Positions 6,595 through 15,646 of a stretch of DNA of 64,000 bases are shown here, piece after piece (position 1 is the stretch's first letter; the number at the start of each line of letters is the position of its first letter). Source of the DNA: Candidatus Poribacteria bacterium (lineage in GTDB: Bacteria; Poribacteria; WGA-4E; WGA-3G); assembly GCA_009841255.1 (NCBI GenBank), contig VXMD01000046.1, forward strand, positions 1 through 64,000. Direction: 5' to 3'. Both the position numbers and the translations under genes were made by a program. The notes below the pieces were generated by a model. It saw only the letters and a program-made list of their open reading frames with translations. It had not been told where the DNA came from and did not search any database.

Positions 6595-8184
6595 ATGTCA
6601 AACCCAAATTTAAGACTGCATATACAGCGGGACCAACTCACGTGGTTTCTCGACCTCCTTTTAGATGAAAGAGAAATTTTCCAATTGAGTGCCTCGACCG
6701 GCATCGTCCTTGATGTGGACCGGCTGTGTGCCTTATCAAGGCGAGAATTACTCGTAAATTTAGCCGATGTGTTTTTGGGGGGCGTTGGCACAGCAAAACC
6801 TGAACTAAGAAATCCGGAAACTTCAGCCAACACGTTAGTCAGCCAGTTTCTTACTGAAAAAGCGCAGGCGGCGATTTCCCGAGTCGGGTATATGGAAATC
6901 TCCGAAATCGAAACGTTTTTCAAAACATCTGATGTCCTCGTAGAAGGCGGCGATTTTGGAGAAGTGATATGGGCACTGCTTACCGACCAACGGACCGCAG
7001 TTGTCGAGCATGGCTACAAACTTCTTAACACAACGTACGCGTCTATAGAAATGGCATATACCAATGGGGGCGGCGACTTCCAGAGTATGGATCAATTGGA
7101 AAGAATTGACTCGCACCACGCTCACGATACAGAAAGCGATCTGCCACAGTCGGGTGTGCCTGGCCGAGAAATCGAGCACCTTGAACAGCAATTAGCAGAC
7201 TCTAAAGCAGACTATACTTCGCTTGAGCAAAAACATAACCGATTAGATCAACAACGCGCTTTTCTATTAGAGGAAAACAGAGGATTAAAAACGAAAGCGG
7301 AGGAGAATCATGCGACCGAAAAACGATTGAAGACGCTTGAACAGGAAAATCACATACTCCGTGGACAGATAGCACAATATATTGAAGACACGACTGAACT
7401 ACAACAACTTACCGACGAACGTGACCGCCTCCTTGCTGAAAAGGAGCGGATAGTGGAACAATTAAGGGAATATGAGCAAATTAAGGCAGCCAAGGAGACC
7501 TTTACGACGGATCTCAAGTTGGTTGAGGAGGCAGTCTACAAAGGGCACCAGGGCCTCGAAGACTTTCAAACAACGCTTGATAGCCACTTCGATGTTCTGG
7601 AAAACTGCCATCAGGCGGCACGCGGCGCGTTGAATCAGATTCGTCAAACGCTTTCTTACTTGGATACCCAGGAAATCCCGGAAGGTCAGAGTCCCTACAA
7701 TCTGACGACTGAGCAACCGCGTGTCGGTGTATTCGTTGACGTTCAAAATATGTTTTACGCCGCTAAAGATCGTTTTGGACGTAGAGTCGACTATATCAAA
7801 CTCCTTGATTTGATCGTTGGACCCCGGTATCTTATGGTAGCTTATGCCTATGTCGTCCAGATCCCCGAAATCAACCAATCGAGTTTCTTGTCCCTTCTTG
7901 AACACAACGGTTATACGATTAAGAGTAAAGACTTACGGTTGCGCGGCGACGGGTCTGCAAAAGGGGATTGGGATGTCGGCATTGCAGTGGATGTTGTTTC
8001 GATGCTCGGTTCATTGGACGTTGTTATTCTCGCAAGCGGTGATGGCGATTTTTGTCCGCTTGCTGAACTCATCAAGCAACAGGATAAACGTGTGGAGGTT
8101 GTCGCTTTTGAACATAATACCTCCATGGATCTACAACAAATCGCGGACCAGTTCTTTCCAATCGGAGACGAGTTGCTCATCTAA
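6595..8184 (+). CDS. coiled-coil protein with C-terminal NYN (LabA/DUF88) nuclease-like domain
   Basis: This 529-residue protein has three parts. Residues 1-170 form an N-terminal alpha-helical region of unknown fold. About 195-330 is a long charged coiled coil (repeated LEQQL, LEQKHNRL, LEQENHIL heptads). About 375-520 is a NYN domain: GVFVDVQNMFYAAKDRFG, then KGDWDVGIAVDVV, then ILASGDGDFCPL. The acidic residues of these three motifs are the metal-binding set of PIN-like ribonucleases, and all are present. NYN proteins are thought to cut or process RNA. The substrate here is unknown, and the coiled coil suggests an oligomer or scaffold. The start ATG 6595 follows GGAG by about nine bases. 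Confidence 0.75.
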   Translation: MSNPNLRLHIQRDQLTWFLDLLLDEREIFQLSASTGIVLDVDRLCALSRRELLVNLADVFLGGVGTAKPELRNPETSANTLVSQFLTEKAQAAISRVGYMEISEIETFFKTSDVLVEGGDFGEVIWALLTDQRTAVVEHGYKLLNTTYASIEMAYTNGGGDFQSMDQLERIDSHHAHDTESDLPQSGVPGREIEHLEQQLADSKADYTSLEQKHNRLDQQRAFLLEENRGLKTKAEENHATEKRLKTLEQENHILRGQIAQYIEDTTELQQLTDERDRLLAEKERIVEQLREYEQIKAAKETFTTDLKLVEEAVYKGHQGLEDFQTTLDSHFDVLENCHQAARGALNQIRQTLSYLDTQEIPEGQSPYNLTTEQPRVGVFVDVQNMFYAAKDRFGRRVDYIKLLDLIVGPRYLMVAYAYVVQIPEINQSSFLSLLEHNGYTIKSKDLRLRGDGSAKGDWDVGIAVDVVSMLGSLDVVILASGDGDFCPLAELIKQQDKRVEVVAFEHNTSMDLQQIADQFFPIGDELLI

Positions 8185-8296
8185 AAGAGTTGTCGGAGTA
8201 GTGGTTATCAGTTATCGGTTCGGTTTGCCTCGCAGTGAAAGTAAAGAGATTTTCGTTTAACAACACCCGCTTGTGACCGATAACCATTGTAGTAAG

Positions 8297-9829
8297 ATGT
8301 ATTGCCTTTTTCAGCATATACCAAAGGTTGTAAAATATGCTAAAGTCTGTAAAGTTGCAAATGCGTTCTTCCGCCACAACAACTTTAGTACACTGTCACA
8401 CTTTCTTTTCTACCTCCCTTTTACTATCCTTTCTGTGCTTATTGTCATAGAGATAACAAGCGCGGAATGGTCCTCTTCAGCGACAGAAAATTTTCCGTTA
8501 TGCACAGCACAAAATGAACAACACTTTCCTGCCCTCGTTACCGATGGGCAGGGTGGGGCGATCGTCGCGTGGAGTGATGCTCGGCACGCGAATCGCGATA
8601 TTTTCGCGCAGCGCATCAGCACAACGGGAGAGATTTATTGGCAGTCAGATGGTATTCCAATCTGCGACCTACCCTCCTCACAAAGTTGGCCCCTAATTGC
8701 CGACGATGGCGCGGGGGGTGCTATTCTCGTCTGGGGTGATACCCGGCACGGCAATCAAGATAGTTACGCACAACGCATCGACGCAAACGGAAATAAATTG
8801 TGGGATCCTGCAGGCATACCGGTCTGTACGCACCCAACATTGCAAGACGATTTGAACGCTATCGCTGACGGTAAAGGTGGCGTCATCGTTGTGTGGGAAG
8901 ATTGGCGGAACGGGAATCAAGATATCTATGCCCAAAGGATTGACGGTACCGGAAAACCGCTGTGGGAAGTGAACGGTGTACCTGTCTACAGGGGTGTTGG
9001 CGATCAGTATGATCCCGTTTTAATCGCTGATGGACACGGTGGTGCTATTTTCGCATGGTGGGACATCAGTACTCCGGATTGGAACATTTTCGCGCAACGC
9101 CTGTCAGCAGAAGGGAATCCTATGTGGCATTCGGGGGATATCTCCGAGAATGCGCCAGTTCCGGTCTGTACTGCACTGGGCAACCAAGGTGCTCCGGTTG
9201 CTGTGAGTGATACAAATGGGGGTGTATTCTTCGTCTGGTCGGACTACCGCAATGATCCGAATTTTTATACGATGGCACAGTTATACGCGCAGCACATCAC
9301 CGCTGAAGGACGCGCGTTGTGGGAACAGGATGGCATTCCTATCTGCGAGCTGTCTGTTAACCAGCAGCAACCGTATGGGGTTCCCGATGGGAGTGGTGGT
9401 TTCATCGTCGCATGGTGGGACGAGCGGGATATTTTCGCGGACATCTATGCCCAACGTATCAACGGAAATGGCGAGAGGTTGTGGATCGACGAAGATTCTC
9501 AGTTCCAAGAGGCGGGTGTGCCTGTTTGCACCGGGGCAGGGGTTCAACGTCTCCCCCAACTTGTTCCGACTGGTAAGGTTGGAGAAGTTATCGTCTATTG
9601 GCTGGATTATCGCGAAGATTTCGGGGATTCGACAGAGGATGCAATCTACGCGCAACGGCTTGATGCCGATGGGAAACCGCTTTGGGAAACCAACGGTATC
9701 CCTGTCTGTCATGCACCGAAAGAGCAAATTACCCCCCAAGCTGTATCTACAGACGGTGATGCGGCAATCGTCGTCTGGAGCGATGCGCGCGGGGCAGATT
9801 ACGACATCTATATTCAACGTGTGCCTTAA
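8297..9829 (+). CDS. secreted beta-propeller-like repeat protein of unknown function
   Basis: The N-terminus carries a hydrophobic segment (FLFYLPFTILSVLIVIEITSA), read as a signal peptide or anchor. The rest is built of about seven to eight repeats of 50-65 residues. Each has the pattern GGAIVAWSDARH, DIFAQRI, an NG or TG turn, LW, and GIPIC. Such WSD/W-rich strands resemble blades of a beta-propeller. No catalytic motif is recognised, so a surface binding or structural role is only inference. The start is uncertain: ATG 8297 is used, and a GTG lies at 8273 inside a copy of the dispersed AACTGATAACC-type repeat. The next gene follows 19 bases after the stop. Confidence 0.6.
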   Translation: MYCLFQHIPKVVKYAKVCKVANAFFRHNNFSTLSHFLFYLPFTILSVLIVIEITSAEWSSSATENFPLCTAQNEQHFPALVTDGQGGAIVAWSDARHANRDIFAQRISTTGEIYWQSDGIPICDLPSSQSWPLIADDGAGGAILVWGDTRHGNQDSYAQRIDANGNKLWDPAGIPVCTHPTLQDDLNAIADGKGGVIVVWEDWRNGNQDIYAQRIDGTGKPLWEVNGVPVYRGVGDQYDPVLIADGHGGAIFAWWDISTPDWNIFAQRLSAEGNPMWHSGDISENAPVPVCTALGNQGAPVAVSDTNGGVFFVWSDYRNDPNFYTMAQLYAQHITAEGRALWEQDGIPICELSVNQQQPYGVPDGSGGFIVAWWDERDIFADIYAQRINGNGERLWIDEDSQFQEAGVPVCTGAGVQRLPQLVPTGKVGEVIVYWLDYREDFGDSTEDAIYAQRLDADGKPLWETNGIPVCHAPKEQITPQAVSTDGDAAIVVWSDARGADYDIYIQRVP

Positions 9830-9848
9830 CGGATAAGGAGGAAATCAC

Positions 9849-11792
9849 ATGATAAAACGCGCGCAAAGTGCTCCTGCAAAACGGGCAATTATTATCGGGA
9901 TGGATGGCGCGAGCATGGAACTGGTCAAGAACATGATTGATTGGGGACACACCCCGAATATGGCGAAATTGCTGCAAACAGGTGTTTACCGTCCGATGAT
10001 CGGCGTATTTCCGACATTGACACCGCCAGGATGGACGGCACTCTCTACGGGTTCATGGCCTGGTACCCATAAGGTCATGGATTTTAACATCCGTGCTCTG
10101 GGAGATCGCCTCGATAAAACGGTGTGGGGTATTAATACAGGCTTGTGTCAATCCGAATACCTCTGGAACCTCGTAGAGCGGGTAGGCGGGAAACCGATCT
10201 TAGTGAAATGGGAAATGTCTTGGCCCCCCACCGTCACAACGGGCATTCAGGTCGAAGGGACGGGACCCGGTGTTTCGAACCACCATCAGGTTGCCGGGTA
10301 TCATCTCTTTGTCGCCGGAAAATGGGCAGCGCGCCCTATCGGCGGACAACGGGACCCTGAGACGCTCGATCCGAGTGCATTACAGGGAGTTCAGCATATT
10401 GATCCGGTCACGATTGAACCGATTGCGGATGGCGAATGGGATGCTTTGCCTGATTCCGCAGAACCAGTGCGAACGGTTGAACTTACGATTCGACCTTTGG
10501 CGCGTGGCAGAGAAGATGTAATGCCTTCAATCTATTCCGAGAGTGAAGCCTCTGACGAAACACGCGTTCCAAAACCATTTTACGGGTTAATTTACGCCTC
10601 TGGCGATAGCGGCTATGATCGAGTGCGGATCTGTCGAAGCCGGTCTGGGGATGATTCTGTTGCGGATCTGGGTGTCGGTGAATGGAGTGAATGGTGGTTG
10701 GATACGTTTGAAATTGATGCGGCTGAAGTGGAAGGTTACGTCCGAATGAAACTTGTGACGCTCACCGAAACAGCGGAGGCTTTTGAACTCTTCGTCCCGC
10801 AAATTTGGCCCAGAAAAGGTTATACGGTTCCAGACACAATCGCCACGACGATTGACACTGAGATCGGCTCATTTCTTCAAAATCCGGCACGTGATGCGCT
10901 TGGACAGATGGATGATGATACCTATTTCGAAGTGCTTGACTACCACCATGAACGTCTTGCGGATGTCGCGACGTATCTTGCTGAAAACAACGAGTGGGAT
11001 GTGCTAATGGTGGAGAGCCACGCCCCGGACTACGCCAGCCATTTCTTCCTGAGTCAAGCAGATGAGATCAGCGGGGCGGCACCTGAGACAATTCACCGGT
11101 GTCGTGAGGGGTTACGGCGAACGTATGAATCTGTGGATCGGATGATTGGGCGCGTGATGGCGCAAGCGGATGAAGAGACCGTGATTCTCGTCTGTTCCGA
11201 CCACGGTGGCACGCCGAACCAATTCCGTGCCGTGGACATCGAAGAGGTGCTTGAAGAAACAGGATTCATCGTTAAAGACGGAAACGGGGCAATAGACTGG
11301 ACGAAAACGCGGGCAGTCAATGTTGGGTTAGTGCATATTTTCATCAACTTAGCCGGACGGGAACCGGATGGAATCGTCGCCCCTGAAGACTATGAAGCAA
11401 CGCAGCGTGAACTCATCGCAGCATTGCATACCTATAAAGATGAAAAGACCGGACGACATCCGTTTACGTTGGCAGTGACGCGAGCCGATGCGGAGATGTT
11501 TAACTTACACGGAGATTTAGTCGGCGACGTTGTCTATGCGCTTCGACCGGAGTTCGATGGTGCACACGGTAAGCAGTTACCCTCTGTGAGTTTCGGTATC
11601 GGTGGACAGCACTCTACGTTTATTCTATCGGGTGCCGGCGTGCGAGAAGGGGTTGCGTTGGAGCGACAGGTTCGCGTCGTTGATGTCACACCGACGCTCT
11701 GCTATCTCCTGGGACTTCCGATGCCTAACAACGTGGAAGGTGGCATCGTTTACGAGGCATTGGAGGATCCAAACTGGCATTTGAATCAATAG
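9849..11792 (+). CDS. alkaline-phosphatase-superfamily phosphodiesterase / nucleotide pyrophosphatase-like enzyme
   Basis: This is a 647-residue metallohydrolase of the type I phosphodiesterase group. The N-terminal AIIIGMDGASMEL supplies the first metal Asp. FPTLTPPGWTALSTGSWPG supplies the nucleophilic Thr region and the TG(x)P-like turn. Later ligands are seen in VESHAPDYASH, ILVCSDHGGTPN and GQHSTFILSGAGVREG. These are the two-zinc site residues of the superfamily. The substrate cannot be told; phosphonates, nucleotides and lipids are all known. The start is well supported by AAGGAGG eight bases upstream of ATG 9849. There is no signal peptide, so it is probably cytoplasmic. Confidence 0.8.
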   Translation: MIKRAQSAPAKRAIIIGMDGASMELVKNMIDWGHTPNMAKLLQTGVYRPMIGVFPTLTPPGWTALSTGSWPGTHKVMDFNIRALGDRLDKTVWGINTGLCQSEYLWNLVERVGGKPILVKWEMSWPPTVTTGIQVEGTGPGVSNHHQVAGYHLFVAGKWAARPIGGQRDPETLDPSALQGVQHIDPVTIEPIADGEWDALPDSAEPVRTVELTIRPLARGREDVMPSIYSESEASDETRVPKPFYGLIYASGDSGYDRVRICRSRSGDDSVADLGVGEWSEWWLDTFEIDAAEVEGYVRMKLVTLTETAEAFELFVPQIWPRKGYTVPDTIATTIDTEIGSFLQNPARDALGQMDDDTYFEVLDYHHERLADVATYLAENNEWDVLMVESHAPDYASHFFLSQADEISGAAPETIHRCREGLRRTYESVDRMIGRVMAQADEETVILVCSDHGGTPNQFRAVDIEEVLEETGFIVKDGNGAIDWTKTRAVNVGLVHIFINLAGREPDGIVAPEDYEATQRELIAALHTYKDEKTGRHPFTLAVTRADAEMFNLHGDLVGDVVYALRPEFDGAHGKQLPSVSFGIGGQHSTFILSGAGVREGVALERQVRVVDVTPTLCYLLGLPMPNNVEGGIVYEALEDPNWHLNQ

Positions 11793-11900
11793 TTGTCAGT
11801 TAAGAGATGCTTTGTAACAATCTTCTGTATCTTGGAATATTCCAAACTGGCGAGAATTGTTACCAGTTCTCACTGCGAAGCATCTTGTGACTGTTAACTG
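11793..11900. repeat. dispersed repeat of the GTTATCAGTTAACC family
   Basis: It has an inverted arrangement. GTTGTCAGTTAAGAGATGCT at the left and AGCATCTTGTGACTGTTAAC at the right flank a central stretch. Related copies lie near 8.2, 15.6, 46.1 and 54.05 kb. Confidence 0.55.
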
Positions 11901-13790
11901 TTAACCAATATTACACTTTTCACGCAATTCTTCTAAGGTGTAGGTGTTGATGACTTCGTCTTTTGTCAACCATCCACGCCGGGCGACATTTAACCCGGAT
12001 TGACGGTGCGCGAGTTGTTCGATGCCATGTGCATCGGTGTTGACTGCTAACAGTACCCCCGCTTTTTTTGCCATACGCACGAATTCAGGGTCAAGATCCA
12101 AACGGTTCGATGCGCCGTTAATTTCCAAAACCTTCTTATTTTCCGCCGCGGCTTCAATAATCTCTTCAAGATTCAGGGGATACATCGGTCTACGTCCGAG
12201 CAATCTGCCTGTCGGATGACCGATGATGTTGACAAACGGATTTTCGATCGCTCGAATGATACGCTTCGTCATTTCGGCTTCGGATAGTGTGAAGTGACTG
12301 TGAACGCTTGCGACGACAATGTCAAGTTGTTCCAGGATTTTACCCGGGTAATCCAAATCACCGTGCTGTCGGATATCTACTTCAGAACCCGCGAGGATTG
12401 TGATCCCTTCAACGGCTGCGTCCAATTCGCGAACTTGTGCTATCTGTTCCAGAAGTCGCTTCCGTTTCAAGCCGTTTGCGACGACAGAAGAGGCAGAGTG
12501 ATCAGTGATAGCAAAGTACTCAAGCCCTTCTGCTTTCGCCGCTGCGACCATATCTTGGAGTGTATGTCGTCCGTCGCTCCAATCGGTGTGTGCGTGTAAG
12601 TCGCCTCGTAAATCGGCGAACTCAATGAGTTTTGGCAAAGTGCCTGTTTTTGCGGCGGCAACCGAGTCACCGTCCTGGCGAAGTTCCGGCGGGATATAGG
12701 AGAGCCCGAGTTTTTCATAAATTCCCAGTTCTGTCATATCACGCACTTCATGCCAAAAGCGGGTCGACTTCAGAAAATCGTTTTCGGGGAGTGCGTTAAT
12801 GTGGGCGTCTGTCGCGGTTGTCAAGAAAAGGGTCGCTTCGTAGGTGGCAGCCGTACACAGATAGATAGAGACCGGGAAATCTCTGTCAATATAGAATTGA
12901 ATTAGGGGGAGTGTGTCGCGCACATCGTCTGTCGGTTTGTGCTGACTTTCTTCAATGCGTCTTTTGTTAAATTTGGGATTTTCGCTGTCATATACGTACT
13001 GGATTTGACTGTCCGTTTTAAAAACGATCTGAGTCTGCGGCGTTTTTATAGCGTTTAGGGACTCGAGAAGTGGTTGTAGGGGTGCTGGTAAGATGCCACT
13101 TTCAAACTGGAACATGCCTTCGTCTTGGCATTCAACAATCAACGCGACACTTTCACAAATCTCTTCATGCCGCCGTAAATCGCCTGTCCATTGGTAGCGT
13201 TTTACCGAGCCGCTATCTGTCAATGGTGCCAGATGATCAGAAAGGCCTTGGGCAGTGGGTAAAATTCGCCATAGCGGACGTTTGTTTCTTTGTTCTATGT
13301 GAAACGCCAAGCTCTCGGTTATCATCTGGAGCGTTTTCCGTCCGATGCCTTTCATGTTCCGAATCTGTGCACTCTCAATCAATTCGGAGAGATCATCAAA
13401 ATTTCTGACTCCATATTCTTGATAGAACCTGCCGACGGTTTTTACACCCACACCTCGAAGGTTGAGCAATTCAAGTATCTCTGTTCCCGTTTCTGCGGTA
13501 AGTTCATCGTAGAATTTGCAGCGTCCGGTTTCCAGCATTTCAACGGTCTTATCTTCAATGGCTTTCCCAATGCCGGGTGTCGCTCGAAGTCTTTCGACTG
13601 CTTCCCGATTATACCGCGGTGTGCTTTGTTGGGAATCTTTGGCAGTCAATTCCTCGGGGAAGTCTTCGATGATATCGGCTGCTCGTTCATAGATCCGGGC
13701 GCGAAAGGCATCTTCACCGCGAATTTGTAGGAGAGATCCGATGGCTCGGAATATAGCACTGATCTCACGATTTGTCATTTTTTTAATCAT
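11901..13790 (-). CDS. polX: PolX-family protein: helix-hairpin-helix, degenerate polymerase palm, intact PHP domain
   Basis: The order of domains is that of bacterial PolX: an N-terminal helical domain (MTNREISAIFRAIGSLLQI), helix-hairpin-helix repeats (RATPGIGKAIEDKTVEML, LRGVGVKTVGRFYQEYG, MKGIGRKTLQMI), a nucleotidyltransferase region, and a C-terminal PHP domain. The PHP metal ligands are complete: DLHAHTDWSDG, ITDHS, GSEVDI, SVHSH, IGHPTGRLLGRR and NTDAHG. They support 3'-5' exonuclease or phosphoesterase activity. In the palm the usual GS-R...GDIDIL is replaced by GSVKRYQ...EICESVALIV, so both catalytic aspartates are missing and polymerase activity is unlikely. ATG 13790 belongs to the repeat element CCGCAAGGT-ATG-ATT; ATG 13778 is equally possible. 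Confidence 0.85.
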   Translation of the reverse strand: MIKKMTNREISAIFRAIGSLLQIRGEDAFRARIYERAADIIEDFPEELTAKDSQQSTPRYNREAVERLRATPGIGKAIEDKTVEMLETGRCKFYDELTAETGTEILELLNLRGVGVKTVGRFYQEYGVRNFDDLSELIESAQIRNMKGIGRKTLQMITESLAFHIEQRNKRPLWRILPTAQGLSDHLAPLTDSGSVKRYQWTGDLRRHEEICESVALIVECQDEGMFQFESGILPAPLQPLLESLNAIKTPQTQIVFKTDSQIQYVYDSENPKFNKRRIEESQHKPTDDVRDTLPLIQFYIDRDFPVSIYLCTAATYEATLFLTTATDAHINALPENDFLKSTRFWHEVRDMTELGIYEKLGLSYIPPELRQDGDSVAAAKTGTLPKLIEFADLRGDLHAHTDWSDGRHTLQDMVAAAKAEGLEYFAITDHSASSVVANGLKRKRLLEQIAQVRELDAAVEGITILAGSEVDIRQHGDLDYPGKILEQLDIVVASVHSHFTLSEAEMTKRIIRAIENPFVNIIGHPTGRLLGRRPMYPLNLEEIIEAAAENKKVLEINGASNRLDLDPEFVRMAKKAGVLLAVNTDAHGIEQLAHRQSGLNVARRGWLTKDEVINTYTLEELREKCNIG

Positions 13791-14000
13791 ACCTTGCGGT
13801 TCGGTCAGATGGGTTCGATGGATAGAGTTTCTTTCCGTAGCCCCGTCTGCGTGTTTTTGCGAACGCTGAAATCCAATGCGAAGAAAGTCTTGCTTGGGGT
13901 GTTTTTGCTTGGGCGTTTCTGCGTATTGATAGGGTGTTTCCGTGTATTTCTGCGTATTGTTGCAGGCTACCCTAACTGAAGAGTTAAAAAATCTTGTGGT
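13781..14000 (-). repeat. intergenic repeat cluster upstream of polX
   Basis: The start-site element (reverse strand, 13781-13799) ends the cluster. Before it come the words GACCGAACCGCAAGG, AAGCAAAAACACCCC and tandem ACGCAGAAA units up to GTAGCCTGCAACAA (about 13960-13975). The same set recurs near 22.1, 56.7 and 59.1 kb. Confidence 0.65.
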
Positions 14001-14003
14001 CTA

Positions 14004-14861
14004 TTAGGCAAATTTCCGTTGTGCGACAAAACCGGCGAGGAACCCAACGACCATTTCGCCAAGGACAACCAGAATAGATTGATAGATCGTAAGGAAATTG
14101 GCCACCCCTAATTGAGATTTGAATATATAAAACATTCCGTAAAAGCAGCCAAGTCCACACAAGGCGCCAAGACCGCCAAGGAAAAGTCCATGAACAACAA
14201 AAGGAGCAAAGAGATGATGCCGGGACATGCCGAGGAGTTTCATAAGGGCTATCTCTTCTGCGCGGGTGATCGCTGTTTTGTTGATAACAGAACCGATAAT
14301 GAACCAGATGGCGACAACCGCTATTCCGATAGCGATGAAAGTCGTCCGCTCTGAATCGCGTAGACGATCCTTTAACTGACCCTGTCCTGTCAAGAGCACA
14401 TCCTCAATTTCGCTGTGAGCTTTGATATTCAACACAATCTGCTCTAAAGTTTTACGCGTTATCAAGTCTTCGTCGACATAAATTTTGAGGGATGCCGGGA
14501 ATGGGTTTACGCCTCTGGTCTCTGCGAATGCCTCCTTAATGAGGATACCCAAATCTTGGAACTGGGTTTCACCGCGAGCGAGGCTTTCTGCCTTTGAGGC
14601 GTAATTGACAGCGAGCACTTGTCCATTCTTTTCTATCTGACTGACCAAGGTGCGTCCGGCTGACTCATCAACAGTATCTTTTAGAAACGCAATAAGGGTA
14701 GGGGCATAACTTTTAAACTCAGACTGCTGTAATATGAACGAATGGTTTAACAGTAAGGTCGCAAGTAAAACAGTGACGAAACCGATGCCAAAGGAACTCA
14801 TCACACTTGCGCTGCCGGCACGGGCTATATGGGATATGGCATTCTTAAGATGATAACGCAT
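14004..14861 (-). CDS. ftsX: FtsX-like permease of the FtsEX cell-division ABC system
   Basis: This 285-residue membrane protein has the FtsX plan. An N-terminal cytoplasmic segment comes first, then TM1 (VTVLLATLLLNHSFI), then an extracytoplasmic domain of about 120 residues. Three TM segments follow near 175-200, 225-250 and 255-275. The late RAEEIALMKLLGMSRHHLFAPF matches the coupling helix region of MacB/FtsX permeases that contacts the ATPase. FtsEX controls septal peptidoglycan hydrolases in the families studied. The gene lies 24 bases after ftsE in the same direction, so the two are co-transcribed. The start is preceded by ACCAAAA rather than a Shine-Dalgarno. Confidence 0.85.
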   Translation of the reverse strand: MRYHLKNAISHIARAGSASVMSSFGIGFVTVLLATLLLNHSFILQQSEFKSYAPTLIAFLKDTVDESAGRTLVSQIEKNGQVLAVNYASKAESLARGETQFQDLGILIKEAFAETRGVNPFPASLKIYVDEDLITRKTLEQIVLNIKAHSEIEDVLLTGQGQLKDRLRDSERTTFIAIGIAVVAIWFIIGSVINKTAITRAEEIALMKLLGMSRHHLFAPFVVHGLFLGGLGALCGLGCFYGMFYIFKSQLGVANFLTIYQSILVVLGEMVVGFLAGFVAQRKFA

Positions 14862-14885
14862 TTTTGGTAGTTAACTGATGGCTAT

Positions 14886-15533
14886 TCAATGGATGCCGCC
14901 ATCCCGTAGTTCAATAATCCGCTTATTACATTTCTCAGCGAGTGTTCGGTCGCTCGTAGAGACGAAAACAGTCATTCCCTGAAAGTTAAGTGCATCAAGA
15001 AGTGTCATCACCTCAAGCGAGAGGCGCAAATCTAAGCCTTCTGTCGGCGCATCCGCAATCAGTAACAAAGGGTTGTTGATAATTGCGCGCGCTATCGCGA
15101 GGCGTCTTCGCTCATTGCCGGATATTTCTGATGGGAGCGCATTGTGATGGTGATATAGCCCCATCTGATTTAGGAGTTTATCGACATTTTCCTTAATCAA
15201 CTGCCTTGGCGTCCCTATGAGTCGCTGTGGTAGTGCCAAATTTTCTTGAACTGTCTTGTTTTCTAAGAACTTGAAATCTTGGAAGACGAGCCCTATCTTC
15301 TGCCGAAAGTAGGGGAGACTGATGTTGTCCAATTTTGCGAGTTGTTGTCCAACGACACTCAGGTCACCGCCGACTGGATCTAAATCAGCATATAACAGTC
15401 GCGATAGTGTTGTCTTGCCAGAACCACTTGGACCCACGAGAAACACGAATTCACCGCGCTCCACGCGAAAGCTCACCTTCTCAAGCACGCTAAGTTCGCC
15501 ATAACTGAAACTGACTTGATGCAACTGTATCAT
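14886..15533 (-). CDS. ftsE: FtsE-like ABC ATPase with degenerate catalytic motifs
   Basis: It is the ATP-binding partner of FtsX (215 residues, normal length). Walker A GPSGSGKTT (34-42) and the Q-loop VFQDFKFL are intact. The signature is ISGNERRR instead of LSGGEQQR. Walker B reads LLIADAPTEGLD where the family has ADEPTGNLD, so the catalytic Glu is Ala. The H-loop reads VFVSTSDRTL where His is expected, so it is Ser. With both residues missing, ATP could bind but hydrolysis should be very slow. Neighbouring ftsX keeps its coupling helix, so the pair may work as a nucleotide-gated switch rather than a pump. The codons were checked on the reverse strand and show no frameshift. Confidence 0.85.
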   Translation of the reverse strand: MIQLHQVSFSYGELSVLEKVSFRVERGEFVFLVGPSGSGKTTLSRLLYADLDPVGGDLSVVGQQLAKLDNISLPYFRQKIGLVFQDFKFLENKTVQENLALPQRLIGTPRQLIKENVDKLLNQMGLYHHHNALPSEISGNERRRLAIARAIINNPLLLIADAPTEGLDLRLSLEVMTLLDALNFQGMTVFVSTSDRTLAEKCNKRIIELRDGGIH

Positions 15534-15540
15534 TTTTAGT

Positions 15541-15645
15541 GGTTTTCGGTTCGCCTGCTACGCAGGCTTTTAGTCTTCAGTTTTCGGTTACAAGAGGTTT
15601 CTGGTTCAACAAACCTCTCTCTTAACTGATAACCGGCAACCGACA
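15541..15645. repeat. dispersed repeat with hairpins between ftsE and topA
   Basis: It contains the hairpin GCCTGCTACGCAGGC, a second with arms AGAGGTTT/AAACCTCT, and AACTGATAACCGGCAACCGA at 15625-15644. The last belongs to the same family as the copies near 8.2, 46.1 and 54.1 kb. The hairpins could also stop transcription from topA. Confidence 0.5.
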
Positions 15646-15646
15646 A

